A stretch of DNA of 64,000 bases from Pestalotiopsis fici W106-1 (GCF_000516985.1 NW_006917100.1:248001-312000); one strand, 5' to 3'; positions 11,917-23,914 are shown, counted from the stretch's first letter. The notes: a model not told the origin generated them from the letters alone. Program-made: numbers and translations.

Positions 11917-12047
11917 GTTACTGCACTCTCGCCATACTGTGCAGGCTCACATAAGCTCGCTGCCATTGGAGAAACCATGTGAGAAGCGCCTTCGCTTCCG
12001 TGGACTGCAGTAAGATGTTCATTGGGTTGTGTAACATGGCAGGTGAC

Positions 12048-12071
12048 AGGGTCAACAGGGTCAACAGGGTC
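12048..12071. repeat. 9-bp tandem repeat AGGGTCAAC, about 2.7 copies
   Basis: The 9-bp unit AGGGTCAAC is repeated in tandem. If the open frame here is translated it would encode Thr-Gly-Ser repeats; more likely it lies in the leader of the next gene. Confidence 0.7.
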
Positions 12072-12216
12072 AGATCCTCCTCTGCTGCCCAATCATCGCA
12101 ATGCACAAGGAATCAACCCATGGAGCATATTCTTTCCACAGCTGGAGACACATTTCTGCCCCCTCGACTGTCAATGTGGTGCATTTCCTCAAAACATCAC
12201 TCTATCACCTCGAAAC

Positions 12217-15200
12217 ATGCAGCGAATGGATTCAGAAGCCTCCAGAAAGAGGAAGTACTCCAAAAAGTTGAGGAATGTTCTCACAAAGTTTGTAGGACAG
12301 TTCAGACGCAAATCGTCAGATGTCTCCGCAACTGCTCTGGCGACACCGAGCGGGGGATCACAGCCTCGCGTACGACCCGATATTCCTTCTGAAAACATCC
12401 CACCAGCCGCCGATTCACACCCTGGAGACAACCCAGAAGCCCTAGCGATTACGACTGGAAGACCTGCAGAGCCTGCGATCTTGCAACCTGGCGAGAGACA
12501 CGAGTCTACTGTTGCATCAGCTCGTGAAAAAGATGCTAATAAGAGCGTATTTGAGGGTTCTGAGAGTATCCCGTGTTTCAATGAGGCCGTAAAAAGTTTC
12601 AAGTCAATGTATGAGGATCGGTACAAGGCTATATTCGATGAGGAGAGCTCGATCCTCGACAGAACAAACCTCAAATCCGGCTCCGATCTTGCCGATCAGC
12701 GATCTCAATACCCCATGGGGGGGATTGAGTCACTTATTCAACGCTTCAAAACGTATCTTCCAACTTTGGGAAGCGTACAAACGCTCGCCATGGCATTGAG
12801 TAGATTGGATCCCCACGGTATTGCCCCTCTCGTTGCCGCCAGTGTGTTCTTTGTTATCCAGGCAAGTTTCTACAAGTTCCCTTACTAGTTTTACGGGGAC
12901 TTGGTATTAACACTACTTAGGTTTCACTCAATACTTTGGATCCTTCTTCGCTTGAAAAGGTTGCGACTTTGCTGTCAAAAACCAGCACTATCATGAACAA
13001 GTGGATCCTGTTCGAAGTTGCTCAAGCTAGAAGTGCTTCAGCTTTCAAGAGCGAGCACATCAAGGAGCTTACAACATCCCTGCCAGGCCTATATTTCAAA
13101 GCATTTGAAACTATCAGCCTTATTCACAAAGTCCCCAAGACAAATGTCCTTTGTGAGTCTCTCCGCTCAATACTGCTGGCCAATGCTGAATCATTCCAGC
13201 ACTTCTTATTCAAGATCAAATCCCTGGCATCGAGAGAAGTCTCAGCGAGCTGGAACGATACGATAGAACATGTGCTACGCAGAAAGAAAGAGTTGATATC
13301 GATTTGAAGTCACTGGAAGAAAATTCGAAGTTACTCAAATGGGTCAAAGGCGACAAGAACCCAGAGCCTTCGCACAAGAGCGTAAAATTTCAAACAGGGA
13401 TTGAAAAAGGAGAATCGCAGGCCGCTGCCTGGTTTCTTAACACATCTGTGTTCAAGTCATGGAGAGATGGTCTTGCTTCGGAAAAGGCTGAACGAGTCTT
13501 TTGGCTGAAAGGAATCAGTAAGCATTCCCATCTATACAAGATTCGTACAAAGCTAAACGAGTGCTCAGTGGGTTCCGGGAAAACAACTCTCATGTGAGTG
13601 ATTTAAAGATCGAATCTGACGGTCCACCAGCTTACTTATCACTCCTGACCATAGTTGTCGGTTGATCTCCTACTTCGAAGTATATCCCATTCATGAGACA
13701 CGGGTGGTATTTTATTACTGCTACGGCAGTGCTACAGAGAAGCAAAACCAAGGTCCTAGTTATGAAGAAATCATACGGGGCCTATGTCGCAGACTAGCAT
13801 GGAACGACGGCGGCGAAATTGCGCAGCCTGCCAAAGAATTCTATCAGCAATGCACCAGTCTGGACGATCAAAAGCCTCACACGAATAGATGGGAACAACT
13901 GCTCCGCGATCTCATCATTCACAGCAAAGAGCGGATTCTGTTCATAATCGATGCACTTGATGAATGCAGTGCCAAAGCAGATCGACGGAAGTTCCTCAAG
14001 TTCGTTAGAGATATGCAACAACATGGAGTATACATGATACTCTCGTCGAGGCCACATGCTGAAGTTGACGAATACTTCAAAACATCAACTATTCGATACT
14101 CTGTTGTGACGACAGAAGCTAAAGCGGACATGGAAGTCTTCATAAATGATGAGATCTCCAGAATACGAACAGACCCTTCCCATTCACAAAGTGCGTTTCG
14201 TAAGTACAACAACCATTCTTTTTTTCCTTTCTTTAAATCTGGCAAAGCCATTTCTCGATCGGCCACGTGTTAAATTGTTATCAACAGTAGAAAACGAGAA
14301 CCTTGAACTTTTGAGTGCCACATTGATCAACCAGGCCAATGGCATGTGAGATACCATTGATACTCAGCTCTCTGGCAAAGTGCACTCGCTGACTGAGCTA
14401 CCTAGGTTTCGTTGGGCGCAATTGTGGTTGGGAGTCTTCTTCAATCCGAATCACGAGTCTGTTGTATTGAAAAAGACCGCAAAGGGAATGCTCGAGATGC
14501 TGCAAAAAGGAGCAGCACTACCCACCAACGGTGATGGTAATGATATGGCGCAGGTTTATCAACAGCTATGGGATATAAATGGTGATGGCGACGAGGATCG
14601 GAAACTCCGTCAAATACGAGCCTTCCGCTTTGTCCTCGCGGCAGATGAACCTCTTCAAACTCAAACACTGCTAGACGCAATTCGTTTCGATCCAGAAGCG
14701 CCAACAGAACTCGCCAAGGAGATTGATGTGGTATACCTCCGCAAGCTGTTCCACAACTTCCTCCTGGAGCGATCGGGACGCCTCGAATTTGAGCATGTTT
14801 CGGCCAAGACCTTTATTTTGAACATGCAGGACCCTGCTAGCAAGCACGTTATATTTGACGACGACCTAGAGAACCATCGCACCATCGCAGAAACCTCATT
14901 ACTTCTCTTGAGAAATCCGGATCATGAGCTTTGGAAAGAGGCTCATGTCCATTGGAATTCGAATGAAGTGCGCGCCTTTATCAGGAGACATCAAGATTTT
15001 GACGAAGCCTGGGAGAGGGCTGTATTAGCAGTCTTTTCGAGCCGCTACGATGTGGAAGAGCTCGCAAGAAAATTACGGGATCCTGATCTCCGCCTTGAGT
15101 TTCGCCTGGATAAGGAGCGCCTTAATGCCTCTTGCTTGGCACTGTATGTGCTCTACTCATGGTCGAAGCACTGCTGCAAAATCCATGACAACGGTTTGAG

Positions 15201-16215
15201 TGCATCATTCCGGCGCCTGCTTCTGGACACTTTGAGAGACAGGCCAGTGACGTTGAATTACTTAGAGGCAATGAGAGTAAATCAGCTTCCCGCGGCTGCC
15301 GATATCGACCCTCTGATCTTTGCTCTAAGTCATGGATTATCTCCTTTCCATTCTCCTGGCGGAGGTATTGATTTGACCCCGAATCTAGGCGACATCATGG
15401 CCCGAAATAGTGTCGGAGAAACAACGCTGCATATTGCAGTTCGAAAGAATGACCATCGCTCAGTAAAGGCTCTTCTACACATTCATTCAGAAGCGGATTC
15501 CAACGTGCCTCTACTATATTCTGTGGACAACGAGGGAAACAACGTTCTCCACGTTGCAACAAAAGACGAAATCGTTATGATCTTGTTAGAATTCGAATCT
15601 AAATGGGCGAAGACAACCAGTCTCCATCCAGATAAGTTACAAGATAGCGAGCTATTGCAGACAACAAATGAACGACTCAAAACACCTCTGGAGAACCTTG
15701 CATTTTACTGCAGCGAGGATTTAATCATGGCGATTATGGAAAGGTTCGAGGTTAAAGCTTCCCGAGTTACCGGAGCCCTGCGCCGTCGATTATGGCCTAC
15801 TGTCATACGCCGCGGATTCAAGCGCGTAATTCGTCTTCTCCTGGATCGAGGCGCAGCCATTGATGATATTGCATTGCCATATGGCACGTCGCTATCAATA
15901 GCCGCCGCTTGTGGCAATGAGGATATGGCGGCTTTCCTTATACAGCAAGGAGCGGATCTGAATGGTCCTGGGGGAGACTATGGAACACCTTTAGGAGCAG
16001 CTGTTCATTTTGTACAGGGAAGGGTAGTTGACCTTTTGATGCAACATGAAGTCGATTTGGATCAAGCTGTACGGCTATCACCCGATTCCGATGATAAAAA
16101 ATGGAATCGTGTGGGTGGTAGGTTCATGAAAGTCGCGAATGTTCTGCAAGAGCGTGGACGCAGATACGATCCTGACAACGTTGGTGCGTTGAAAGTACAA
16201 TTTTGGGGATGGTAA
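12217..16215 (+). CDS. NACHT-ankyrin STAND protein (fungal NLR-like)
   Basis: Exons 12217-12861, 12921-13517, 13569-13593, 13655-14199, 14288-14345 and 14406-16215. A basic disordered N-terminus is followed by a helical NACHT N-terminal region (RLDPHGIAPLVAASVFFVIQ onwards). The NACHT has Walker A GIMGSGKTT built across an intron, Walker B RILFIIDALDEC and sensor-like ILSSRP. After the NACHT come LINQANGMFRWAQL and a winged-helix-like stretch, then ankyrin repeats (GETTLHIAVRKNDHRSVKALL; GTSLSIAAACGNEDMAAFLI) to the end. Intron 1 (12862-12920) is GC-AG. Exon 2 changes frame near 13283-13304: either a one-base indel or an extra 44-nt intron at 13239-13282 with a weak GTCTCA donor, which would give an intact 1211-residue product. 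Likely role is regulated cell death or non-self response, as for HET-E/HET-D relatives. The start at 12217 is chosen because upstream residues look non-coding. Confidence 0.85.
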
Positions 16216-16611
16216 ATCAGCCATATTGAGCTGGGGACCGTAGATATGCATGGTCGAAACACTACAACCAAATACCCACACCTCCAGGTAATTGCATGAT
16301 TAGGCCGTATGCCTGATCATTTTAGGGCTGTGTGAGTGTCGTTGTATTTGTGTGGAAATTCGTCTCTATCGATAACCAATTCAAATGTCTGTTGAAAGAA
16401 TCACAGGAATCATGACAAACGAAGTGAGAACGTGAAAACACAACTGATAATGACCGTTTTGATCTTTCACCTCAACAGGCCAATGGGCCCATTCATCATG
16501 GCTCCACCTCAATATCACGTTTACTATCGAACCTTGGTTTGATGCATGCATTCCATTCATCCTGAGGTATCGCCATATTTACCTGGATACTGACTTTACG
16601 CCACGCTCCCA
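16216..16611. other. Convergent intergenic region
   Basis: Lies between the 3' ends of the NACHT gene and the lipocalin-like gene. Nothing beyond 3' flanking sequence is seen. Confidence 0.5.
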
Positions 16612-17202
16612 TCAATTGGCCGGATTTGCTCGCCCCTGACATGCAAGTCGCTGCCAGGTCAAAACAGCAGTATTTCCACTGCTGACCCGCGCTGACAGCC
16701 TTAAAATGTTGCCGTCATCCAACACTTCGTACTGGCGATTCTGGTCCGAGCCCACGAGAGACGGCACATGTGCAAAGGTGAGCGGACCGTGCGTCAGGTT
16801 ACCCGAAGTCGGCGTGATCTCAACCACATTGGTGACGGGCCCGGCATAGGAAAATGTGTGGAGGCCGACGAGGGCCCAGTCAGCATCAGATTGACCTTCT
16901 TGGTAAGGGAATGTAATAGTCGTGGGCCGGTAGGCGGGTTCAGTGGCCATGCTGTTCATGGACATGTATCCAGTGTTGGTGTAAAGGATGATGCCGACTG
17001 CATTGGCCCCAAGGCCGTCGATTGGTATAACCACCGTGCCGTTTGGATAGACTCTGCAAAGACAAATTATTAGCTTATATCAAAAGTGAATAGGAACATC
17101 ATATGTGCCATATATTTTAGAGATGGGACTGTACGTAGTTCTGTTCAGCAAACTCCATGCGCCTGCCAGGACGCCAATGATGGGCGGTTGTGCTGGAACC
17201 AT
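16612..17202 (-). CDS. Lipocalin-like domain protein (Lipocalin_5 type)
   Basis: Two exons (17202-17135, 17053-16612) encode 169 residues. The first reads MVPAQPPIIGVLAGAWSLL, matching the GTW/GAWxLL opening of the family. Across the intron come VYPNGTVVIPIDGLGANAVG and IILYTNTGYMSMNSM, the typical yPlG..a.G.liYt..GyMS core of PF13924. Later strands include HTFSYAGPVTNVVEI and QYEVLDDGNILRLSA. Usual family length is 140-170 residues. Such proteins are small barrels that bind lipophilic ligands and often sit near fungal secondary-metabolism genes. The next gene upstream on the same strand is a GMC oxidoreductase, but nothing else suggests a cluster. No signal peptide is seen. Confidence 0.82.
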
Positions 17203-18091
17203 TTCGGCGCATTCACGAACAATTGGCTAATATAGTATCATTAATCCAATATAGTGCAAGACTTGTAGCAAACAACGCGTTGCCTTTCGTCCATGGCGCT
17301 GGGCGGACCTTCTCTTATCTAGCATTCCCGCCGATGCAGCTCACACTGCTTGTGCTAATGACGAAAGTGAATGCTATACGATCCATGCATTTTTCATCAT
17401 GAGTCTTCCCTTGGATATTGTCAAGTTTGTTCTCTGATTGATGCCACTGTATTGCACACTCAACAACTTGCGATGAAATGATAGTGGCCACTCGTACTCG
17501 AAAGTTGCATAATAACCAATTGAGAGTCAGGGCACAATAGCCCATTGCAACCATGGATGACAGCATCACGTCAGCTACGTACCCCTCTTGGCATTTGCCG
17601 TTATAAATTTGAGTTCAATGTAGCATTGTTCGGGTATCATTTCCACCTTTACCGGTAAAAGTGCAAATGAACAGCCGTTTACCTGTCGGTCCTGACCGCA
17701 TGTCCGTAAGATCGGAACAAATCCTCCTGGAGCTTGTCTGTACTGGTCGTAAAGCTTGCCAGATCATTCAAGGTATTGGCAGGGGTATGAACCAATCATA
17801 TTAACACTACTAACGGGTATGATTCCAGACATTCGGGAAATTGTGCTTGGATGAGTAGAAGCTTTCACTGCAAATGGACCGCGTCATGTAGACGAAGTGC
17901 CGACCTGCGCGTAGCGTGTAAAATCGTTTGGGTCGTCGCCCAATGCATTCAATCCTTGTCCCCTGCGCGGTGCTAGGTAATTGGGGCTTTCATCAAATGC
18001 TCCAGATGGTCGAATTGATGCGACTACTGTTCACGTTCAATTGAATATCTGAATTCCATCTAGACGCAATGATCAGTTTGAAAAGTGCATC
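17203..18091. other. Intergenic region
   Basis: AT-rich with no coding pattern. It holds the promoter of the lipocalin-like gene and the 3' flank of the GMC oxidoreductase. Confidence 0.5.
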
Positions 18092-19723
18092 TTAATCAGT
18101 GTGAGCTGCATCACAGATGTCACTAGCGAGTTGCTCAGCCATTGCGTACAAGGTGGCCTGAGGATGCCCGCCCAGAGGTATGGGCACGATACTCGCATCC
18201 GCAACCCTCAATCTGTCGACACCAAGGACTTTTCCATACCCATCAACCACGGACCCCATAGCCGCAGTACCACCAGAATGGGAGTGCTGCATCCCCGTGC
18301 GTCGAATGCGTTCCTCGAGTTCTTCATCAGTCGAATCAATAGTGATTGGTTGCAAACCATCTAGACCATCACCTGACGGCGGGGTCTCTCCCTCGACTAT
18401 GGGCTTCATATGCTCTGTTGCCAGCATCAGTCTCAGCGTTTGGCGTGTAGCATGGACGAGCGTGTCCGTATCAAATGGTGTAGAGAGGTAATTCGGCCTG
18501 ACTAGCGGAGCATCATCTGGCTTGGCTGATCGGATTGACACCGAGCCACGGGAGTTGGGAAGAAGCAACATCGTCGAAGTGGCTATATGTGTCCCATCGA
18601 CTGGAATTCCGGGTATGCCAGGCGGCACGTATGCGGTAAGGATCTCATAAAGATTGCGCTTTTCCTTGTTCTTCGCATTCTCATGTCGACCAATAATCTC
18701 TGACGGCAGCGCCTGGCTAACGATCCAGTCCCATGGCAGCGCTTTGTACAGCGCAGGGTTCTGCCACAAAGGGCTGCCTAGGGCGTAGCCCAGAGACGGG
18801 TCTCGCAGACGGAAGGCCAAGTAAATGGCAAAATGGTCATGAAGGTTTTGCCCAACGTGAGAGGACTCGTGCACCAGAGGTATGCCATGTTCTTTTAGCA
18901 CGTCAGAAGGACCAATACCCGACAGCATCAGAAGCTGGGGAGTGCGGTAGGCGCCGGCGCAGATGATCACCTCTTTTCGCGCCGACACCTTGCGGCCATC
19001 TACCAGCTGGACTCCCATCGCAGTCGTGCCCGAGAATATGACCTTGTGCACCGCTGTTTCAGTATGCACATCGACACCGGCCAATGAATACGCTGTATTC
19101 GACGGCTGACGCATGCCCTCACGGGAGTTTTCATACATTTCAGTGAGACCTCCGATGAAGCCATCCTTCTTTTCCAGGTTCAGTGGTACCCCGAGCTCGA
19201 GCCACGCATCTTTGACCGTCTCACGCAGCGGATACTTGCGTTCGCCAGACTCAGAGGCCGAGATGGAGGTGACGTGCATGTTTCCGTCAAAGCCGTGTTC
19301 CTCGGGGTCTGCGGCCCGATCGTAATAGGACTCGGACTTGCGAAGCCACGGCTTGAGACCCTCGTGACTCCAACGCCGATCGCCGACAACGTCGGCCCAT
19401 TCGTCATAGTCCGCTGCATCGGCGCGGAGCCAACCACCGTAATTGAGAATGCTGCCGCCGCCTAGAGCTTTGCCGGCGCTAAGGGTGTGCATACGGTTGG
19501 CAGTTGTCGGAACTGGCTCGCTGGCAGATGCATAGTCGAATTGACCATTCTGCAGCGCCAGACCACTCAGAAATCCAGCTGCCGCAGGCTCACCAGAAGG
19601 GTCAGCTCCAGCTTCGAAGAGAATCACTTTGAGTTTTGGGCTGCTTTCACTAAGGCGGGAGGCTATGACGGATCCGGTCACGCCACTTCCCACGACGATA
19701 TAGTCGGCGCTCAAGTCGCCCAT
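18092..19723 (-). CDS. GMC family FAD-dependent oxidoreductase
   Basis: Intronless, 543 residues. The N-terminal ADP-binding fold is DYIVVGSGVTGSVIASRLSE with a following ILFEAGAD. GKALGGGSILNYGGWLRADAADYDEWA is the GMC signature 1 region, and ICAGAYRTPQLLMLSGIGPS is signature 2. The C-terminus has HSHSGGTAAMG and PLGGHPQATLYAMAEQLASD, giving the His pair region (His within HSHSGG, then His-Pro) of the active site. The family includes alcohol, glucose, choline and aryl-alcohol oxidases and dehydrogenases. No signal peptide is apparent, so an intracellular dehydrogenase or oxidase acting on a small alcohol is likely. The substrate is unknown. Confidence 0.92.
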   Translation of the reverse strand: MGDLSADYIVVGSGVTGSVIASRLSESSPKLKVILFEAGADPSGEPAAAGFLSGLALQNGQFDYASASEPVPTTANRMHTLSAGKALGGGSILNYGGWLRADAADYDEWADVVGDRRWSHEGLKPWLRKSESYYDRAADPEEHGFDGNMHVTSISASESGERKYPLRETVKDAWLELGVPLNLEKKDGFIGGLTEMYENSREGMRQPSNTAYSLAGVDVHTETAVHKVIFSGTTAMGVQLVDGRKVSARKEVIICAGAYRTPQLLMLSGIGPSDVLKEHGIPLVHESSHVGQNLHDHFAIYLAFRLRDPSLGYALGSPLWQNPALYKALPWDWIVSQALPSEIIGRHENAKNKEKRNLYEILTAYVPPGIPGIPVDGTHIATSTMLLLPNSRGSVSIRSAKPDDAPLVRPNYLSTPFDTDTLVHATRQTLRLMLATEHMKPIVEGETPPSGDGLDGLQPITIDSTDEELEERIRRTGMQHSHSGGTAAMGSVVDGYGKVLGVDRLRVADASIVPIPLGGHPQATLYAMAEQLASDICDAAHTD

Positions 19724-20316
19724 GATCTACGGTAGGTTGAAAGGTTTCCGGGGCGATTATGTGAAGAATCAAATACAATTATGGCGGGCAGGAGCGAGAG
19801 GGAGTCATTAGAAATAGTCTTGGGGAGGTTTCGTGATCTTTGTCACTGAAGAGCATAACGCATAGCGCTAACAGGCCGCTATATTTAGAGTGGGGGATTT
19901 GTGCGCCAACGGCCAAGAATGCAAATACTGTCATATGATTGAGCTTGTTGGTCTCCAAATGATGACAATGTTCCCACTCATATGCAAGGGCGTATAACTC
20001 GACATGTGCGGATATCTGGAAGGGCCAACAGATGACATGGAGACCCTTAGTTGCTTAAATGCGCGCTGCGCCGCAAAGACATGACCGATATTAAGTTCCG
20101 ATGTTTACAGACTGAAAGATAAGTGGATCACTCATCATTGTTCCACTGAGCTCCAGGCAGATCATCGGATAGTGAGTGTAGTATATTGCTATTATTGTAT
20201 GACAGGGAGATTTCATCCTGGCATGGTATCAATAATCTTCAAGGGCCACATTTCCTGCTAAGGCAACGCAAACATCCAGCACTTCCTCTACAGCTACAAA
20301 CATGAGTCATTCACTA
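19724..20316. other. Intergenic region
   Basis: Promoter side of the GMC gene and 3' side of the zf-3CxxC gene. No further feature is seen. Confidence 0.5.
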
Positions 20317-20832
20317 TCATTCAAAAGACCTTTGAGCACAGTGTTGACTTCCATAATTCATCTGGGCGTGTCTTCGATTGCAATGACCGTGTTTGCAACC
20401 CTGACATAGACTTCTTTCATCGAATTGTTCATTGCTTCGCTTCGTATAAGGTGGAGATTCCATGGCCAATCCCGACCACTTCTTCAGTCTATACGCGATC
20501 CTGCTCACGTATGTTTCATCTGGCTGTATGCGTACAGGGCTTTTGCAAAATCTGCAAAGCTGGCTCAAGACTCTCGTATTGTACTCGCCACCATTGTACA
20601 ATCGTATCGTGATGACAATGTGTTTGCTCGACCATCTACTTCCTCGACAGTTGTTGTGTCTACGTACGAAATTTCCCATGATCTTGGTGTCGTACTCCTT
20701 GATGTATTCTGAGTAGTCATCGTTGTGGTGAACATGGTGAGAAAGATCGACAGTCTGCAATTCCTGCAGCACTCGCTCGTGCAATTCCGGGTACATGCTC
20801 CACCCTTCACCTTTCACTTTAGGTTCGGCCAT
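20317..20832 (-). CDS. zf-3CxxC zinc-binding domain protein
   Basis: 171 residues from the ATG at 20832; another in-frame ATG lies at 20856. Family pattern (PF13695): NNCRGSRWSSKHIVITIRLY, then YNTRVLSQLCRFCKSPVRIQ, RIAYRLKKWSG, and CQGCKHGHC near the C-terminus. These give the second and third Cys pairs clearly. In the first pair the expected upstream Cys is Arg (FVRRHNNC), so zinc site 1 may be altered. In animals related domains occur in receptor-transporting proteins; in fungi the proteins are cytosolic and uncharacterised. No intron is needed. An upstream exon cannot be ruled out. Confidence 0.75.
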   Translation of the reverse strand: MAEPKVKGEGWSMYPELHERVLQELQTVDLSHHVHHNDDYSEYIKEYDTKIMGNFVRRHNNCRGSRWSSKHIVITIRLYNGGEYNTRVLSQLCRFCKSPVRIQPDETYVSRIAYRLKKWSGLAMESPPYTKRSNEQFDERSLCQGCKHGHCNRRHAQMNYGSQHCAQRSFE

Positions 20833-21529
20833 TGATCTGATGTTCCCAAGACACAATGGAACTGTGGAATGATAATAATAAAGTCAAGACGAGCCACTTC
20901 GAATTTCTGGACTGATTCAATGCTTTGCCCCTGATAGTGTGGCAACACCTCTTGCGGCAGGAGGCCTACCAGTCGAGTGGGATTGGACGATCGGCAAGAC
21001 GTGACGAAACAAGCGAAAATAGGAGATTTCTTTTCCTTCACATTGCCGAGACGCGCAAATTACAAACGATAAGGAATGTTCCAGTAGCGTCTGAATCCGC
21101 ATGGGCCGTTTTCTTTTACAGTTCAGGTTGACTTGCAACAAGCAGGTTTGTGGTCGTAAAGACGATGGGCCGGTCATTCGGCGGCATCGGAACGGACTTG
21201 AAAAGAAACAATCCACCAATCATCAGATCAATGAGTAAGTCAGTATTTCCAATCGATCCAACGATGCGTCCTCGATAGTCACCGCTTGCTGTGCGGCATA
21301 TTAACCTTTGCGAATGGAGAGTGCATGGCCATTGCCCCCGTGAACCTACCAAAAGATCCCGTCCTGTCGTTAACACAAACAAAGGTCAGGTGTCATCATG
21401 CTTTCTTTGTGATACAGCACTTGGGGTATATAAGTGACATTTGATCGAGAATTTCCCAAGCTCTATTTCTTCAGTTATCTCCGCTGCAAAATAACAGAGC
21501 TTCCTTTCCGCACCATCGTCAAATCAAAC
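20833..21529. other. Divergent promoter region
   Basis: The 697 bp between the divergent zf-3CxxC and dynamin-type genes. TATATAAG occurs at about 21426-21433, roughly 100 bp before the dynamin ATG and well placed for a TATA-like element. Nothing else is seen. Confidence 0.5.
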
Positions 21530-23914
21530 ATGGACTCCACCACAGATTCCGAAAGTAGCTCGACACAGGATCATATACGTAAGTTTCTCACAGCAGTGTT
21601 TGAAATGTTGCTAATTGAGAACAAGAAACGCCTCTGGACAGCAAATCGTCAGATATTGTCAGCGGTCCAGCAACGCTCAAGAAACTCGACGCTACACCGA
21701 CCCTCGAGTCTCTGCAGACAGACGAGCAACGTCGTGTACTGGACATTGTTGCAGACTTGCGCAAGTGTGGACTTGAAAGTGTTCTTTCACTTCCCCAACT
21801 CGTCGTTTGCGGCGACCAGTCCTCTGGCAAGAGCTCACTCCTGGAAGCGCTCACTGAGATTCCCTTCCCCCGCAATGACAATCTCTGCACGCGCTACGCA
21901 ACGGAGATCATACTTCGCCGCGCAGCGGTCGAGTCCTTGACGATCAAAGTCATCCCTGACTCTAAACGTCCTGTCACGGAGCAGGCGACAATCAGGGCCT
22001 TCAAGGCATTCATAACCAGTTTTGACGAACTACCCGCGATCATGAACCAAGCCTCTGCCCTTATGGGCATTGACGGTGCATCGGCATCTGGCCCGAGGAC
22101 GGGAGCGTTTGCTAGGGACGTCCTGAGTGTGGAGATAGAGGGTCCAGCAAGGCCACAGCTCACGCTCGTTGATCTCCCCGGCCTGATTCAGACCAAGACA
22201 AAGGGGGTTAGTGATGCTGATATCGACATGGTCAATGAGATTACCGACCACTACATTTCGCAACCTCGCACTATCTGCTTAGCTGTCGTCTCGGCCACGA
22301 ATGACTATGCCAACCAAGGTATACTGACCAAAGTCCGGAAGGTTGACCCTGACGGAGAGCGGACGCTCGGCGTGATCACCAAACCCGATCGCCTGATACC
22401 AGGCTCTGGCCTGGAACAATCCTTCATCACTTTGGCTCGAAATGAAGACGTCTTTTTCAAGCTCGGTTGGCATGTCATCAAGAACAGAAGTTTTGAAGAA
22501 GCAGACAACTCTTTTCTAGAGCGCAATCTCTCCGAGGATTCATTCTTTCGGAGATCAAATTTCAAAACGATGCCAGAAGAGCACCTTGGTATCGCGGCCC
22601 TGCGGGATCGCCTCAGTTCGGTCCTGTTCAGTCATGTTAAGCAGGAGCTTCCCAAGCTTCGAGAGGATCTTCAAACCGCCTTGTCCGACTCGAAGAGCCA
22701 AGCAGGTATCCTTGGCAAACCCAGAACCACCGCAAGTGATTGTAAAGACTACATGATTACACTCAGTCTTGCTTTCTACGATGTCTGTAAAGCTGCAGTC
22801 AATGGTCACTACCAAGGAAACTACTTCACGCAGAATCCAGATGCGACCTTTTCTGTCACATCCCCTGCTTCTATCCGCAGACTTCGGGCTGTGGTACAGG
22901 TGATGAACACCACTTTTTCAGATACTGTCCGCACCAAGGGTCACAAATATCACATCAACAAATCTTCCAGCGCATCAAAGACTGAGCCTACGCCGCCAGG
23001 CACGGAGGACGTCGACCCATATAATCCATTACGAAGAAATCTACCAGTCGCACTATCCAAGTCCGAAGCGCTAGATTGGGTGCAGAACGTGGTGCTTAGA
23101 TCACGGGGCCCTGAGCTTCTGGGCAACTTCAACCCACTGGCCATTGGCGAACTATTCTGGGAGCAGTCTGCAAGATGGAAGCAATTGGCTCTCGATCATA
23201 TCGACAATGTGTCAATGGTCTGTGGTCGGTTCCTTGATGCTCTTCTCAAAGACCAGTCTCCAAAAGATATGCAACCCCGCGTATGGTCGGTCATGATTCA
23301 AGAGGTGCTCGCAACTAGAAAGGATGCATCGATTCGTGAGCTCGACCAGATATGGGACGATTTGCGACATTTCCCGATCAATTACAATCACTACTATACT
23401 GACATGGTGAAGAAGCAGCAGATGGAGAGATCCAAAGGTAGCCTTTCGGAAGCAATCAAGGCCGCGACTTCTCATACGCGTTTGCCCAATTGTAACTCCG
23501 ACCACACTACCGCAAGTGTTGATGTCGACCTTGCCTTCTTGAAATATTCAGAAGACATCGATCCTGATATGAATCAAGGTTCTTGTGAGGATGTCCTAGA
23601 CTGTCTCCTTGCCATCTACAAGGTATGCCGAGTTCTCCCCATTGGAACTTCTGCAAAGCTTACTTGTACAGGTGCAACAGAAAACCTTCATTGCAAATGT
23701 GACCACTCAAGTCATCGAGCGTCACATTGTCCGTGACCTGGAGGGTATATTCTGTCCAGTGTCCGTTCACCTCTTGTCCGAGGCGGAGCTTCTAGGTCTT
23801 GCGTCTGAGCCAATGTCGACACGAACACAGAGGAGCTTTCTGGAGGATAGGATCAAGAAGCTTGAAGGTGGTCATGCCATACTAAGAAGTGTACTGGCAA
23901 GCTCTGTTCTTTGA
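21530..23914 (+). CDS. Dynamin-superfamily large GTPase (Mx/dynamin-like)
   Basis: Three exons (21530-21578, 21626-23622, 23672-23914) encode 762 residues. The GTPase domain starts at about residue 65: G1 GDQSSGKSS (about 78), a T-containing G2 (LCTRYATEI), G3 DLPG (about 198) and G4 TKPD (about 267). A long helical middle/stalk region follows, and the last exon (VQQKTFIANVTTQVIERHIV...) fits a GED-like helical end. No PH or proline-rich domain is present, so it is closer to Mx/Vps1-like than to animal dynamin. Sordariomycetes carry many such GTPases of unknown role, often variable between strains. The location next to STAND-type genes is suggestive but not proof of an immune role. Confidence 0.88.

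Larger units (their letters stand above)
11405..12216. other. Intergenic region containing an assembly gap
   Basis: No gene is seen. It holds a 100-N gap (11747-11846) with nested inverted repeats at its edges and a short 9-bp tandem repeat (about 12048-12071), both listed separately. An open frame runs from 12022 into the NACHT gene, but its first 65 residues look like leader sequence. Confidence 0.5.
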
